30,102 nt of DNA from Sphingomonas sp. CCH21-G11 (GTDB taxonomy: Bacteria; Pseudomonadota; Alphaproteobacteria; Sphingomonadales; Sphingomonadaceae): NCBI RefSeq assembly GCF_001555965.1, contig NZ_LSHX01000012.1, positions 1 through 30,102 of the forward strand. The letters run 5' to 3'. The translations under genes were made by a program, and so were the position numbers. The notes under the pieces were generated by a model. The model was not told the origin of the DNA, did no database searches, and saw nothing but the letters and a program-made list of their open reading frames with translations. Position 1 is the first letter of the stretch, and each line of letters begins with the position of its first letter. Below, piece by piece: positions 7,577 to 15,325 of the stretch.

Positions 7577-8512
7577 ATGTCGACCGCGATCATCGGAGCC
7601 GGAATCGCCGGGCTCGCCTGTGCCGACGCGCTGGGCGGGCCGGCGGGCGATGTGCGCATGTTCGACAAGGCGCGCGGACCCGGCGGGCGCATGTCGACCC
7701 GCCGGGTCGAGATCGACGGCGTCATGACGGGGTTCGACCATGGCGCGCAATATTTCACCGCGCGCGACCCCGCTTTCGTCGCCCGGGTCGGGGCGTGGGC
7801 GGGGGCGGGCATCGTCGCGCGCTGGCCGGTCGCCGGTGACGACGCATGGGTCGGCACCCCGGCGATGAACGCGCCCGTCCGCGCGCTCGCCGCGACCCAG
7901 CAGGTCGCATGGTCGACTCAAGTCACCGCGCTGGCGCGGGACGGGAATGGCTGGCGACTGACCTGCGCCGACGGGACGCAGACCGGGGCGTTCGACCGCA
8001 TCGTCGTCGCGCTGCCCGCCGAACAGGCGGCAGCTCTGCTCGCCGACGTTGCCTCCGACCTGGCCGAGCGGGCCGAGGCGGTGCCGTCCGAGCCGTGCTG
8101 GACGGTGATGGCTGCGTTCGCCGCGCCCTTGCCGCTGCCCGATGTCCTGCGCGACCGCGGCGACATTGGCTGGGCGGCGCGCAACAGCGCCAAGCCCGGC
8201 CGCGGCCCGATCGAGACCTGGGTCATCCAGGGATCGCCCGCCTGGTCGCGCGCATGGATCGAGGCGGAGGGGGCGGCCGTCGCCGACCACCTGCGCGCGG
8301 CACTCGCCGGGCTGGCGGGCACGCCGCTGCCGCTGGCGCTGCATGTCGCGGCGCATCGGTGGCGCTATGCCCGCTCGGGCAATGCCGGGGCGGGGGCGGT
8401 GTGGGATTCGGCACGGCGGATCGGGCTGTGCGGCGACTGGCTGGCCGGGCCGCGCGTCGAGGCCGCGTGGCGCTCCGGCACGCAGCTCGCCGCGCTGATG
8501 GCGGCGGCGTGA
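7577..8512 (+). CDS. renalase-like FAD-dependent amine oxidoreductase
   Basis: A 311-residue flavoprotein. The N-terminal dinucleotide-binding motif is GAGIAGLACAD (residues 7-17), with the second FAD signature GPGGRMSTRR and a GFDHGAQYFTAR segment, both typical of renalase-like and amine-oxidase-like FAD proteins. A C-terminal FAD-contact motif reads GLCGDWLAGPRVEAAWRSG. The bacterial renalase group oxidises isomeric dihydronicotinamides; whether this member does is unknown. The ATG at 7577 has a purine-rich AAAGGACAGG just upstream. The stop overlaps the next start (GTGA), so it is coupled to the photolyase-like gene. Confidence 0.85.
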   Translation: MSTAIIGAGIAGLACADALGGPAGDVRMFDKARGPGGRMSTRRVEIDGVMTGFDHGAQYFTARDPAFVARVGAWAGAGIVARWPVAGDDAWVGTPAMNAPVRALAATQQVAWSTQVTALARDGNGWRLTCADGTQTGAFDRIVVALPAEQAAALLADVASDLAERAEAVPSEPCWTVMAAFAAPLPLPDVLRDRGDIGWAARNSAKPGRGPIETWVIQGSPAWSRAWIEAEGAAVADHLRAALAGLAGTPLPLALHVAAHRWRYARSGNAGAGAVWDSARRIGLCGDWLAGPRVEAAWRSGTQLAALMAAA

Positions 8513-9690
8513 CGATCGCCATGCCGACTCGCGCCGAGGGCCTTGCCCGGCTGGATGCGTTCGCCCCGCATATGGGGCGCGCCTATGCCGACCGCCGCAA
8601 CCACGATGCCGGGCCGGACGGCGCGGCGACGGTGTCTGTCCTGTCACCCTATGTCCGCCACCGCCTGATCGAGGAGCGCGAGCTGATCGACGCCGCGCTG
8701 ACGCACCACGGCCCCGAACGCGCCGACAAATGGATCAGCGAGGTCTTGTGGCGCGGCTATTTCAAAGGCTGGCTCGAACAGCGGCCGAGCGTCTGGCGGG
8801 CCTATCTCCACGACCGCGACGCCGCGCTCGCCGATCTGGCGCGCGGCGGTACCCATGCGGCCGGTTATGCGCAGGCGATTGCCGGCCGCACGGGCATCGA
8901 TTGCTTCGACGCGTGGATCGGGGAACTCGTGGCACGCAACTGGCTGCACAATCATGCGCGCATGTGGTTTGCCAGCATCTGGATCTTTACGCTGCGCCTG
9001 CCGTGGCAACTGGGTGCGGACCTGTTCCTGCGTCACCTGATCGACGGCGATCCGGCGTCGAACACGCTGTCTTGGCGCTGGGTGGCGGGCCTGCACACGC
9101 GGGGCAAGACCTATCTCGCGCGCGCCGACAACATCGCGCGCCATACCGACGGCCGGTTTTCGCCGCGCGGTCTGGCCGATCACGCCGCGCCGCTGGTGGA
9201 GCGTGTCGATCACCCGCTGGTGCCGCTCGCCCCGTCGCCGCCGCCGGCGTTGCCCGCCCGTTACGCGCTGCTGATCCATGACGATGATTGCCGGGCGGAA
9301 TCGCTCGCGCTCGCCCATCCGCCCGCGCGCGTCATCGGCCTGTCGGCGGCGGATGGGCGGAGCGCGGGGACGGCAGACACCGTGACCGGCTTCGCGGACG
9401 GGGCGGTCGACGACGCGCTGGCGCGTGCGTCGGCGGCGTTTGGCTGTGCGTCGTGCCGCGTCGCCTCCGCGGGCGAGGTCGCCGCCGCAGCCGCCGCGCA
9501 CGACCTTGATACGGTCGTCGCCACGCATGCCCCGGTCGGGCCGGTGCGGGATGCGCTGGCGGATGCGGGCATCGCGATGCTGCCACCGCGCGATTACGAT
9601 GGTGCATTGTGGCCGCTGGCGACCGCAGGGTTCTTCCGGGTCAGGGCCGGGGCACCCGACGCGTTGCGCCCGATCGGCCTCGCGCTCTAG
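8509..9690 (+). CDS. photolyase/cryptochrome FAD-domain protein with the alpha/beta region at the C-terminus
   Basis: A 393-residue protein. Residues about 10-230 match the helical FAD-binding domain of photolyases and cryptochromes: SVLSPYVRHRLI, a KWISEVLWRGYFKGWL helix, NWLHNHARMWFASIW, FLRHLIDGDPASNTLSWRWVAG. The usual N-terminal antenna-type alpha/beta domain is absent. Instead, after a Pro-rich linker (SPPPALPA, near residue 245), the last 140 residues look like a Rossmann-type domain (ARYALLIHDDDCRAES, RVIGLSAADG, LDTVVATHAPVGPVRDAL). This gives an apparent swapped domain order. GTG 8509 overlaps the upstream stop; ATG 8521 is an alternative. DNA repair, light sensing or another flavin role are all possible. 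Confidence 0.8.
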   Translation: MTIAMPTRAEGLARLDAFAPHMGRAYADRRNHDAGPDGAATVSVLSPYVRHRLIEERELIDAALTHHGPERADKWISEVLWRGYFKGWLEQRPSVWRAYLHDRDAALADLARGGTHAAGYAQAIAGRTGIDCFDAWIGELVARNWLHNHARMWFASIWIFTLRLPWQLGADLFLRHLIDGDPASNTLSWRWVAGLHTRGKTYLARADNIARHTDGRFSPRGLADHAAPLVERVDHPLVPLAPSPPPALPARYALLIHDDDCRAESLALAHPPARVIGLSAADGRSAGTADTVTGFADGAVDDALARASAAFGCASCRVASAGEVAAAAAAHDLDTVVATHAPVGPVRDALADAGIAMLPPRDYDGALWPLATAGFFRVRAGAPDALRPIGLAL

Positions 9691-9701
9691 GCACGCGGAC
9701 G

Positions 9702-12011
9702 TCAGGCGACCTTGCGCTCGTCGCGGTCGAACAGTTTTTTCAGCTCGTCGGCGGGCAACGGCTTGCTGAAGTAAAAGCCCTGGATCTGCGAACAGCCCTG
9801 TTCGCGCAGGATGTCGAGCTGCTCGACATTCTCGACGCCCTCCGCCGTGGTTTCCATGCCCAGCGCATCCGCCAGCGTCGTGATCGACCGGATGATCGCG
9901 GTCGCGCCCTCATTGGCCATCAGGTCGATGATGAAGCTGCGATCGATCTTCAGCTTGTCGAAGGGGAAGCTGCGCAGATAGCTGAGCGACGAATAGCCGG
10001 TGCCGAAATCGTCGAGCGCCACGCGCACGCCCAGCGCGCGCAGGCTGTGCAGCGACGCCAGCGTCGCTTCGATATTGTCGATGAACAGGCTTTCGGTGAT
10101 CTCGAGCTCGAGCCGGCCCGGGTCGAGTCCGCTGTCAGCGAGCGCGCTGAGGATCGTCGCGTTGAGGCCGGGGTTGCGAAACTGGACGGGGGAAATGTTG
10201 ACGGCGACGCGCACATTTTCGGGCAGCTGGATCGCCATCCGGCACGCCTCGCGCAGTACCCATTCGCCGATCGGCACGATCAGCCCGGTGTCTTCCGCCA
10301 ACGGGATGAATTCGACCGGCGATACCAGTCCCCGTGTCGGGTGATTCCAGCGCAACAGCGCCTCGAACGCCGCAACCCGGCTTTCGGCCAGGTTGAACAG
10401 CGGCTGGAACATCAGGAACAGGCGCCCGTCATTGAGGGCGTCGTGCAGGTCGAGCTCCATCTCGCGGCGCGCGCGGGCCTCCGCATCCATCGCCGCTTCA
10501 AAGAAGCGCGCGCAGTTCTTGCCCTCCGACTTGGCGCGATAGAGCGCAAGGTCGGCATTTTTGAGCAAGGTCGTGACGTCGCTGCCGTCCAGGCTGGCGA
10601 TGGCGACGCCGACCGTCGTGCCCGGCACGATGCGGTGGCCGTCGATCTGCGCCGGCCGCGCAACGGTATCGATGATGTCATGGGCGATCCGGTCGAACGG
10701 CCGGTGTTCGGGCAGCAGCAGCGCGAATTCATCACCCCCCAGCCGGGCGACGAACCCGTCGTCGCCCACCAGCGTGCGCAGCCGCGCGCCGATTTCGCAC
10801 AGCAACGCATCGCCCACCGGGTGGCCGAGCGTGTCGTTGACCGCCTTGAAATTGTCGAGGTCGAGGCAGAACAGCGCCATCCGTCGCGCACTGCGCGCGT
10901 TCTTCAGCACCAGCTGGACATGCTCGCGCAGCAGCGCGCGATTGGGCAGGCCCGTCAGGCTGTCGTGAAACGCCATATGCGCGATCTGTCGCTCGCGCGC
11001 GTCGATATCGACGACCATCTGGTTGAAGCTTTGCGCCAGCCGGCCCAACTCGTCATTGCCGGATACCGGCACCTGCGCCTGTTCGCCGGCGCTGACCCGC
11101 TGTGCGGCGCGGTCGAGCTCGCGCACCGGCCGCGCGATCGCGCGCGCCAGGAAGGCGCTGCCCGTGACGGCGACGATCACGCCGATGATGCCCAGGATGG
11201 CCAGGATGTTGAAGATCGGCCGATACTGGCCGAGCGCATCGGTCAGGCTGAACTGAAGCACGAGCAGATGGGCCGCGGCGGGGTCGAAACTCTGGATCGG
11301 GCGGGTCTGGATCAGGATCCGTTCGCCGTCCTCGATACGCTCGATTCCGGCGCGGGCGGCCGGATCGCGCAGCGCGCGCTCGACCCGATCGACCGGACGC
11401 ACTTCCGGCTTCAGCTTGAACGCGGTGAGTTGCGACAGGCTGGTCATTTCCGCTTCGTCGAGCGATTTGGCAAAGACCACCCAGCCAAGCAGCATCGGCG
11501 CCTCGACCGGGGCCGCGATCGCCGCATAGTCGCGGTCGCCCAGCCGAAGCACGCCGCGGTCGGCACCCTGATCGAGCAGCGCGGGCAACCGTTCGGCCTG
11601 GCGCGGGTCGAGCCGGCCCCGATAACCGATCAAGTCGCCGTCGATGGTGACCACGAACGCCTGGTCGAGGACGAGGCGGCGCTTCAGGCTGTCGAGCGCC
11701 GATTCGATCGTCGGTGCGTCGGCGCTGGCGACTGCGGCACGAAATCCGTAATCGATCGCCAGCACACGGCCCGCATCGGCGAGCTGCGAATAGCGCATCG
11801 TCGTGATGCGATCGAAAATCTCGCCGCCGGCCTGGAGCTCGGCGCGGACCGCGCGCTCGGCATAGCGATCGATGCCCCAGCGCGCGCCGCCCAGCATCAG
11901 CGCCACGGCCGCGCCGAACAGCAAGGCGTAGAACAGCGTCAGCTTGCGCGACAGCGACCCGCTCGCGTGCAGCCGCGCCGCGATCCGAGCGACAGGGACG
12001 AAGCGCGCCAT
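9702..12011 (-). CDS. membrane GGDEF-EAL cyclic-di-GMP protein with periplasmic sensor and HAMP
   Basis: About 769 residues. In order: transmembrane helix 1 (about 25-43), a periplasmic sensor of about 220 residues, helix 2 (about 266-288), HAMP (ARPVRELDRAAQRVSAG onwards), GGDEF and EAL. The cyclase motif is intact (GGDEF, 425-429) and no RxxD inhibitory site precedes it. The EAL domain has the motif at 550-552 and the catalytic set: NISPVQFR, LEITES, DDFGTGYSS, KIDRSF, AEGVE and QGFYFSKPLP. It could make or degrade c-di-GMP, with phosphodiesterase activity fully supported by motifs. ATG 12011 is chosen; a GTG at 12020 overlaps the cupredoxin gene stop. It is co-transcribed with that gene and likely senses a periplasmic signal. 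Confidence 0.93.
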   Translation of the reverse strand: MARFVPVARIAARLHASGSLSRKLTLFYALLFGAAVALMLGGARWGIDRYAERAVRAELQAGGEIFDRITTMRYSQLADAGRVLAIDYGFRAAVASADAPTIESALDSLKRRLVLDQAFVVTIDGDLIGYRGRLDPRQAERLPALLDQGADRGVLRLGDRDYAAIAAPVEAPMLLGWVVFAKSLDEAEMTSLSQLTAFKLKPEVRPVDRVERALRDPAARAGIERIEDGERILIQTRPIQSFDPAAAHLLVLQFSLTDALGQYRPIFNILAILGIIGVIVAVTGSAFLARAIARPVRELDRAAQRVSAGEQAQVPVSGNDELGRLAQSFNQMVVDIDARERQIAHMAFHDSLTGLPNRALLREHVQLVLKNARSARRMALFCLDLDNFKAVNDTLGHPVGDALLCEIGARLRTLVGDDGFVARLGGDEFALLLPEHRPFDRIAHDIIDTVARPAQIDGHRIVPGTTVGVAIASLDGSDVTTLLKNADLALYRAKSEGKNCARFFEAAMDAEARARREMELDLHDALNDGRLFLMFQPLFNLAESRVAAFEALLRWNHPTRGLVSPVEFIPLAEDTGLIVPIGEWVLREACRMAIQLPENVRVAVNISPVQFRNPGLNATILSALADSGLDPGRLELEITESLFIDNIEATLASLHSLRALGVRVALDDFGTGYSSLSYLRSFPFDKLKIDRSFIIDLMANEGATAIIRSITTLADALGMETTAEGVENVEQLDILREQGCSQIQGFYFSKPLPADELKKLFDRDERKVA

Positions 12012-12016
12012 GCCGG

Positions 12017-12622
12017 TCACCGAAGCTGGAGCTGGACCTGGCGGGCCAACTGGCCGGTCGCGGCGAACACCATCGTCTGAACGATTTCGTTGTCGCGCGC
12101 ACGCGATCGCGGGTGCCAGACCGTGACCCGCGCCGGGCCGGCCGGAACCGCGGCGATCCGGGCGATGCCGTCACCGCCCGTGGCGATCGCATATGGTGTG
12201 TCGACGACCTTGATGAATCCGCTCATGCGGTCGTGGATGTTGCAACCCAGCGCGACCGCGCCGGGGGTCTTGAAGGTGTAGCTGCGCACTTCGTCGCGCC
12301 CATAGAGCTTGAGCTCGAAACGCGCGGGCTTGGAAAAGGAATAAATGTGGTGACGCACCTTGTCCCGGTTCGGAAAGGCAACGCTCGCGCCGACCGGGAC
12401 GATAAGGACATGGGGCTGGAACGCGATGTCGCGCTGGACCATCGTGGTTCCCCAGGGAAACCGGATCGGCCGATCGGGCACGCCGCCGGCGGGCATCACC
12501 GTCACCACCGCATCGCGAATCGGTGTTCCGGCGGCATCGACCACCCGAAGCTCCAGCTCGCCTGCCCATGCCGGCACCGTTGAGAGCGCGGCGATTGCGC
12601 AAACTGCGGAAAACTTCACCAT
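12017..12622 (-). CDS. exported cupredoxin-like protein (methylamine-utilisation-type)
   Basis: A 201-residue protein with a signal peptide (MVKFSAVCAIAALSTVPAWA, cleavage after residue 20). A cupredoxin-like fold carries a plausible type-1 copper site: H91 or H92 (VRHHIYSF), C127 and H130 (ALGCNIHDRM) and M133. An N-terminal beta-domain (ELRVVDAAGTPIRDAVV) resembles carboxypeptidase-regulatory repeats. Such proteins are often annotated as methylamine utilisation proteins, but no methylamine dehydrogenase genes are here, so that name should not be taken as function. It should reside in the periplasm. The stop overlaps the GGDEF-EAL gene (GTGA or 6 bases before ATG), and the operon is divergent from the DUF3034 gene, suggesting it feeds redox or copper information to the c-di-GMP protein. 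Confidence 0.85.
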   Translation of the reverse strand: MVKFSAVCAIAALSTVPAWAGELELRVVDAAGTPIRDAVVTVMPAGGVPDRPIRFPWGTTMVQRDIAFQPHVLIVPVGASVAFPNRDKVRHHIYSFSKPARFELKLYGRDEVRSYTFKTPGAVALGCNIHDRMSGFIKVVDTPYAIATGGDGIARIAAVPAGPARVTVWHPRSRARDNEIVQTMVFAATGQLARQVQLQLR

Positions 12623-12728
12623 GGCCGCCGGGATGGATCAGAAACTTCAACATCGCGTTAAGCGCGGCCGGCGGCTGCCCGCGCAACAGCCCCCGATTTG
12701 TTAACCATATCCGGCATAGACGCGACGG
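12623..12728. promoter_or_regulatory. divergent promoter region between cupredoxin and DUF3034 genes
   Basis: These 106 bases must carry both promoters. An A/T-richer patch (GATTTGTTAACCATATCC, near 12695-12712) just before the rightward gene is the best promoter candidate. It contains GTTAAC, a perfect palindrome. No known operator is recognised. Confidence 0.35.
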
Positions 12729-13619
12729 ATGAGCCGTTTACATCTGCTTCAATTCTTCCCCCCTGTTTTGGTCGCCGCCATCGGGCTGATCGCGCCGTCG
12801 ACCGCGACCGCCGAAGAGCTGCGCCAGGGCGGCAAACTGGTGCTGACCAACGGGATTTCGACGCTGGAGGGCGCATCGGGCGGCGGCATCGCGAGCTGGG
12901 CGGTCATCGCGGGCAACGAAACGCGCGACGGCATCGGCGCGCAGGCGTCGGTGACGGTTACCGAGCAGCGCGATTACGACGTCCGCGTCCTGAGTGCCGC
13001 GATCGGCTTTTTCGACCGGGTCGAACTCAGCTATGCGCGCCAGAACATCAACACCAACGAAATCGGCGGCGCGCTGGGCATCGGCAAAGACTTTGCCTTC
13101 GACCAGGACGTGTTCGGGGCGAAGGTCAGGCTGTTCGGCGATCTGGTCTATGGCCCCGAATGGCTTCCCGCGGTCGCGGCGGGTGTCCAGTACAAGAAGA
13201 ACCGCGACGCCGACATCGTCCGCGCGGTCGGCGCCGCCCATGACGAGGGTGTCGACGTCTATGCCTCGGCGACCAAGCTGCTGCTGCGCCACAGCCTGCT
13301 GGTCAATGCGACGCTCCGGCTGACCAAGGCCAACCAGCTCGGCCTGCTCGGCTTTGGCGGCGATCTCCGCGATGCGCACCGCGTCGAGGTGGAGGCGAGC
13401 GCAGCCTATCAGTTTTCGCGCCCCTTCGCGGTCGGGGCCGAGTTTCGGTCGAAGCCCGACAATCTCGGCATCGCGCGCGAGGACGACTGGTTCGACGTCT
13501 TCGCCGCCTATGCGATCAATCGTCACGTTACCGCGACCGTGGCCTATGCCGATCTCGGCTCGGTCGCCACCGTGCGCAACCAGCGCGGCGTGTTGTTCCA
13601 GCTCCAGGCCGGCTTCTGA
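12729..13619 (+). CDS. DUF3034-family outer-membrane beta-barrel protein
   Basis: A 296-residue protein with a signal peptide ending near STATA (about residue 28). The mature N-terminus reads GGKLVLTNGISTLEGASGGG, and the chain is made of alternating amphipathic strands ending in a terminal Phe (LFQLQAGF), as expected for an outer-membrane barrel. The N-terminal segment and the later DVYASATKLLL and YQFSRPFAVGAEFRSKPDNL segments match my memory of the DUF3034 family. No function is established for the family. It starts the rightward arm of a divergent cluster and is followed six bases later by an exported truncated haemoglobin. Confidence 0.8.
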   Translation: MSRLHLLQFFPPVLVAAIGLIAPSTATAEELRQGGKLVLTNGISTLEGASGGGIASWAVIAGNETRDGIGAQASVTVTEQRDYDVRVLSAAIGFFDRVELSYARQNINTNEIGGALGIGKDFAFDQDVFGAKVRLFGDLVYGPEWLPAVAAGVQYKKNRDADIVRAVGAAHDEGVDVYASATKLLLRHSLLVNATLRLTKANQLGLLGFGGDLRDAHRVEVEASAAYQFSRPFAVGAEFRSKPDNLGIAREDDWFDVFAAYAINRHVTATVAYADLGSVATVRNQRGVLFQLQAGF

Positions 13620-13625
13620 GGACCG

Positions 13626-14132
13626 ATGACGATGCCTCCGTACTTCCTCGCGCTCGCTTTGCTTGCCGCCGCGCCCAACCAGGACGGCGCACCTCCGCCG
13701 CACGCCGTGCCGGGCGAAGACGCGGTCGACCCCTATCGCGTCGATCCGGCCAATGCCGGCGCGCGGCCGTTTTCGGGCCCGTCGCTGGCGGCGGCGTTCC
13801 ATGGCCAGGCGGGGATCCGCCGGATCGTCGACGGACTGGTCGCGCGCGCCTATGCCGATCCGGTGATCGGCGAGATTTTCGATCGCCATGACCGGGTGCG
13901 GCTGTCGCGCACGCTGTTCGAACAGTTCTGCTACCTGCTCAACGCCGGCTGCACCTATTCCGGCCGCGACATGAAGGCTGCGCACAAGGACCTGGGCGTC
14001 GAACATGCCGACATGAACCGGCTTGTGGAACTGCTTCAGGATGCGATGGCCGAAGAGGGCGTGTCCTTTGCCGCCCAGAACAAGCTGTTGTCGAAGCTCG
14101 CGCCGATGCGCGGCGACGTGGTCGAACGCTGA
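13626..14132 (+). CDS. exported group 1 truncated haemoglobin
   Basis: A 168-residue protein: a short hydrophobic N-terminus (PYFLALALLAAAP, probable signal peptide), a Pro/Ala-rich linker to about residue 50, then a trHb fold. Aligning by eye with Mycobacterium tuberculosis HbN puts the proximal haem ligand at H120 (MKAAHKDLGV) and CD1 Phe at F85. The YSGRDMK loop aligns with YTGAPMK of HbN. The B10 position, Tyr in HbN, appears to be Val72. It is six bases downstream of the DUF3034 gene, so the two are co-transcribed. A periplasmic haem protein beside a periplasmic cupredoxin suggests O2, NO or redox chemistry outside the cytoplasm. Confidence 0.88.
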   Translation: MTMPPYFLALALLAAAPNQDGAPPPHAVPGEDAVDPYRVDPANAGARPFSGPSLAAAFHGQAGIRRIVDGLVARAYADPVIGEIFDRHDRVRLSRTLFEQFCYLLNAGCTYSGRDMKAAHKDLGVEHADMNRLVELLQDAMAEEGVSFAAQNKLLSKLAPMRGDVVER

Positions 14133-14220
14133 TCGGCGCACTTGGCTGGCGGGGAGGGCGTTACCTCTTCGTCACGCCAGCCTTGTGCCGATGTCCACGC
14201 GCAACGACGGTCAAAGCGGG

Positions 14221-14296
14221 ATGCCGGATCAAGTCCGGCATGACGAAAGCGCAGGGACGCCAGCCGCCGCCTCGGGGCCCCGGCACGAGGCCGGGG
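14221..14296. repeat. two palindromic intergenic repeats (REP-like)
   Basis: ATGCCGGA-TCAAG-TCCGGCAT (14221-14241) is a perfect 8-base stem followed by GACGA. CCCCGGC-ACGAG-GCCGGGG (14278-14296) is a perfect 7-base stem. A related half-element CGTCACGCCAGCC lies at about 14170. Similar elements are scattered through sphingomonad genomes. They sit between the haemoglobin gene and the convergent SDR gene, where they could also serve as terminators. Confidence 0.65.
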
Positions 14297-14337
14297 GGAC
14301 GGGCAGGGTAAGCGAGCCAGCGCGCTCGCGTCGACCC

Positions 14338-15117
14338 TCAGCGCAGGCCCATGCGGATCGCGCCGTCGAGGCGCACGTCCTCGCCGTTGAAATAGGGGTT
14401 GCGCAGCATTTCCAGCGCCAGGCTGGCATATTCCTGCGGATCGCCCAGCCGCTTGGGGAACGGAACCGACGCCGCCAGCGCGTCCTTCACATTCTGTGGC
14501 GCGCCCATCATCAGCGGGGTTTCGAAGATGCCGGGCAGGATGGTGTTGATGCGGATGCCTTCGTTCGACAGGTCGCGCGCGATCGGCAGCGTCATGCCGA
14601 CCACCCCGCCCTTCGACGCCGAATAGGCCGCCTGGCCGATCTGGCCGTCCTCCGCCGCCACCGACGCGGTGTTGACGATCGCGCCGCGCTCGCCCGACGC
14701 CAGCGGGTCGAGCGTCAGCATTCCCGCCGCCGACCGCGCGATGCAGCGGAAGGTGCCGATCAGGTTGATCTGGATCACCCATTCGAACGCCTGGGTCGGA
14801 AAGAACTTGATCGACCCGTCTTCCTTCGACCGGCTGGCGGTCTTCATCGCATTGCCGACGCCGGCGCAGTTGACCAGGATGCGTTCCTGGCCATGCGCTT
14901 CGCGCGCCTTCGCAAAACCGGCGTCGACGCTCTCGTCGCTGGTGACGTTGACCTCGCAGAACACGCCGCCGATCTCGGCCGCCATCGCGTTACCCTTCTC
15001 GGCCTGAAGGTCGAAGATCGCGACCTTCACCCCCGCTGCCGCGAGTGCGCGCGCGGTCGCCGCGCCTAGTCCCGATGCGCCACCGGTCACGACCGCGGAA
15101 AGTCCGTTCAGCTCCAT
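14338..15117 (-). CDS. short-chain dehydrogenase, 3-hydroxyacyl-CoA dehydrogenase-like
   Basis: A 259-residue classical SDR. The NAD-binding motif is TGGASGLG (about residues 13-20), then NCAGVG, and the catalytic Ser-Tyr-Lys is seen in NTASVAAEDG and YSASK. The insertion around SRSKEDGSIKFFPTQAF and the PFPKRLGDPQEYASLALEML ending are typical of the type II 3-hydroxyacyl-CoA dehydrogenase (HSD17B10-like) group, which works in beta-oxidation. The second of two adjacent ATGs (15117) is best spaced from AGGAG. It is divergent from an acyl-CoA dehydrogenase gene, fitting a fatty or branched-chain acyl-CoA oxidation locus. Confidence 0.9.
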   Translation of the reverse strand: MELNGLSAVVTGGASGLGAATARALAAAGVKVAIFDLQAEKGNAMAAEIGGVFCEVNVTSDESVDAGFAKAREAHGQERILVNCAGVGNAMKTASRSKEDGSIKFFPTQAFEWVIQINLIGTFRCIARSAAGMLTLDPLASGERGAIVNTASVAAEDGQIGQAAYSASKGGVVGMTLPIARDLSNEGIRINTILPGIFETPLMMGAPQNVKDALAASVPFPKRLGDPQEYASLALEMLRNPYFNGEDVRLDGAIRMGLR

Positions 15118-15233
15118 CATCCTGCTCCTGTGCCGTTGCGCGGCGGGGGCGATCCCGCCCGAATGGGACCGAGCCTTGGCTCGCGCCGCACTGTCCGTCA
15201 ACGGTGCGCGGACAAATGTTCACATGCTGTATA

Positions 15234-15249
15234 ACCAGGTTGACTTGGT
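15234..15249. promoter_or_regulatory. imperfect dyad in the divergent SDR / acyl-CoA dehydrogenase promoter region
   Basis: ACCAGG-TTGA-CTTGGT is a 6-base inverted repeat with one mismatch. It sits in the 208-base divergent gap, next to an A/T-rich patch (CTGTATAACC) that may be a -10. It could be an operator for a TetR- or FadR-type repressor; no regulator gene is adjacent. Confidence 0.3.
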
Positions 15250-15325
15250 GTTCGCGCGGCGTCGGCGGATAATGGCCGGGACCCGAATACGGGACAGTCG
15301 CTCAACCCGTTCTGGAGGATGCCGC

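Noticed and set aside
9609..12080. Very long rightward open frame (823 codons) opposite the GGDEF-EAL gene
   Set aside because: It is an antisense shadow of a gene with fully recognisable motifs. Its peptide is rich in Arg, Gln, Asp and Ala and has no family motif, as expected in GC-rich DNA.
12017..12622. Reading the cupredoxin gene as part of a methylamine utilisation pathway
   Set aside because: No mauA, mauB or other methylamine dehydrogenase genes are nearby; the family name reflects annotation history only.
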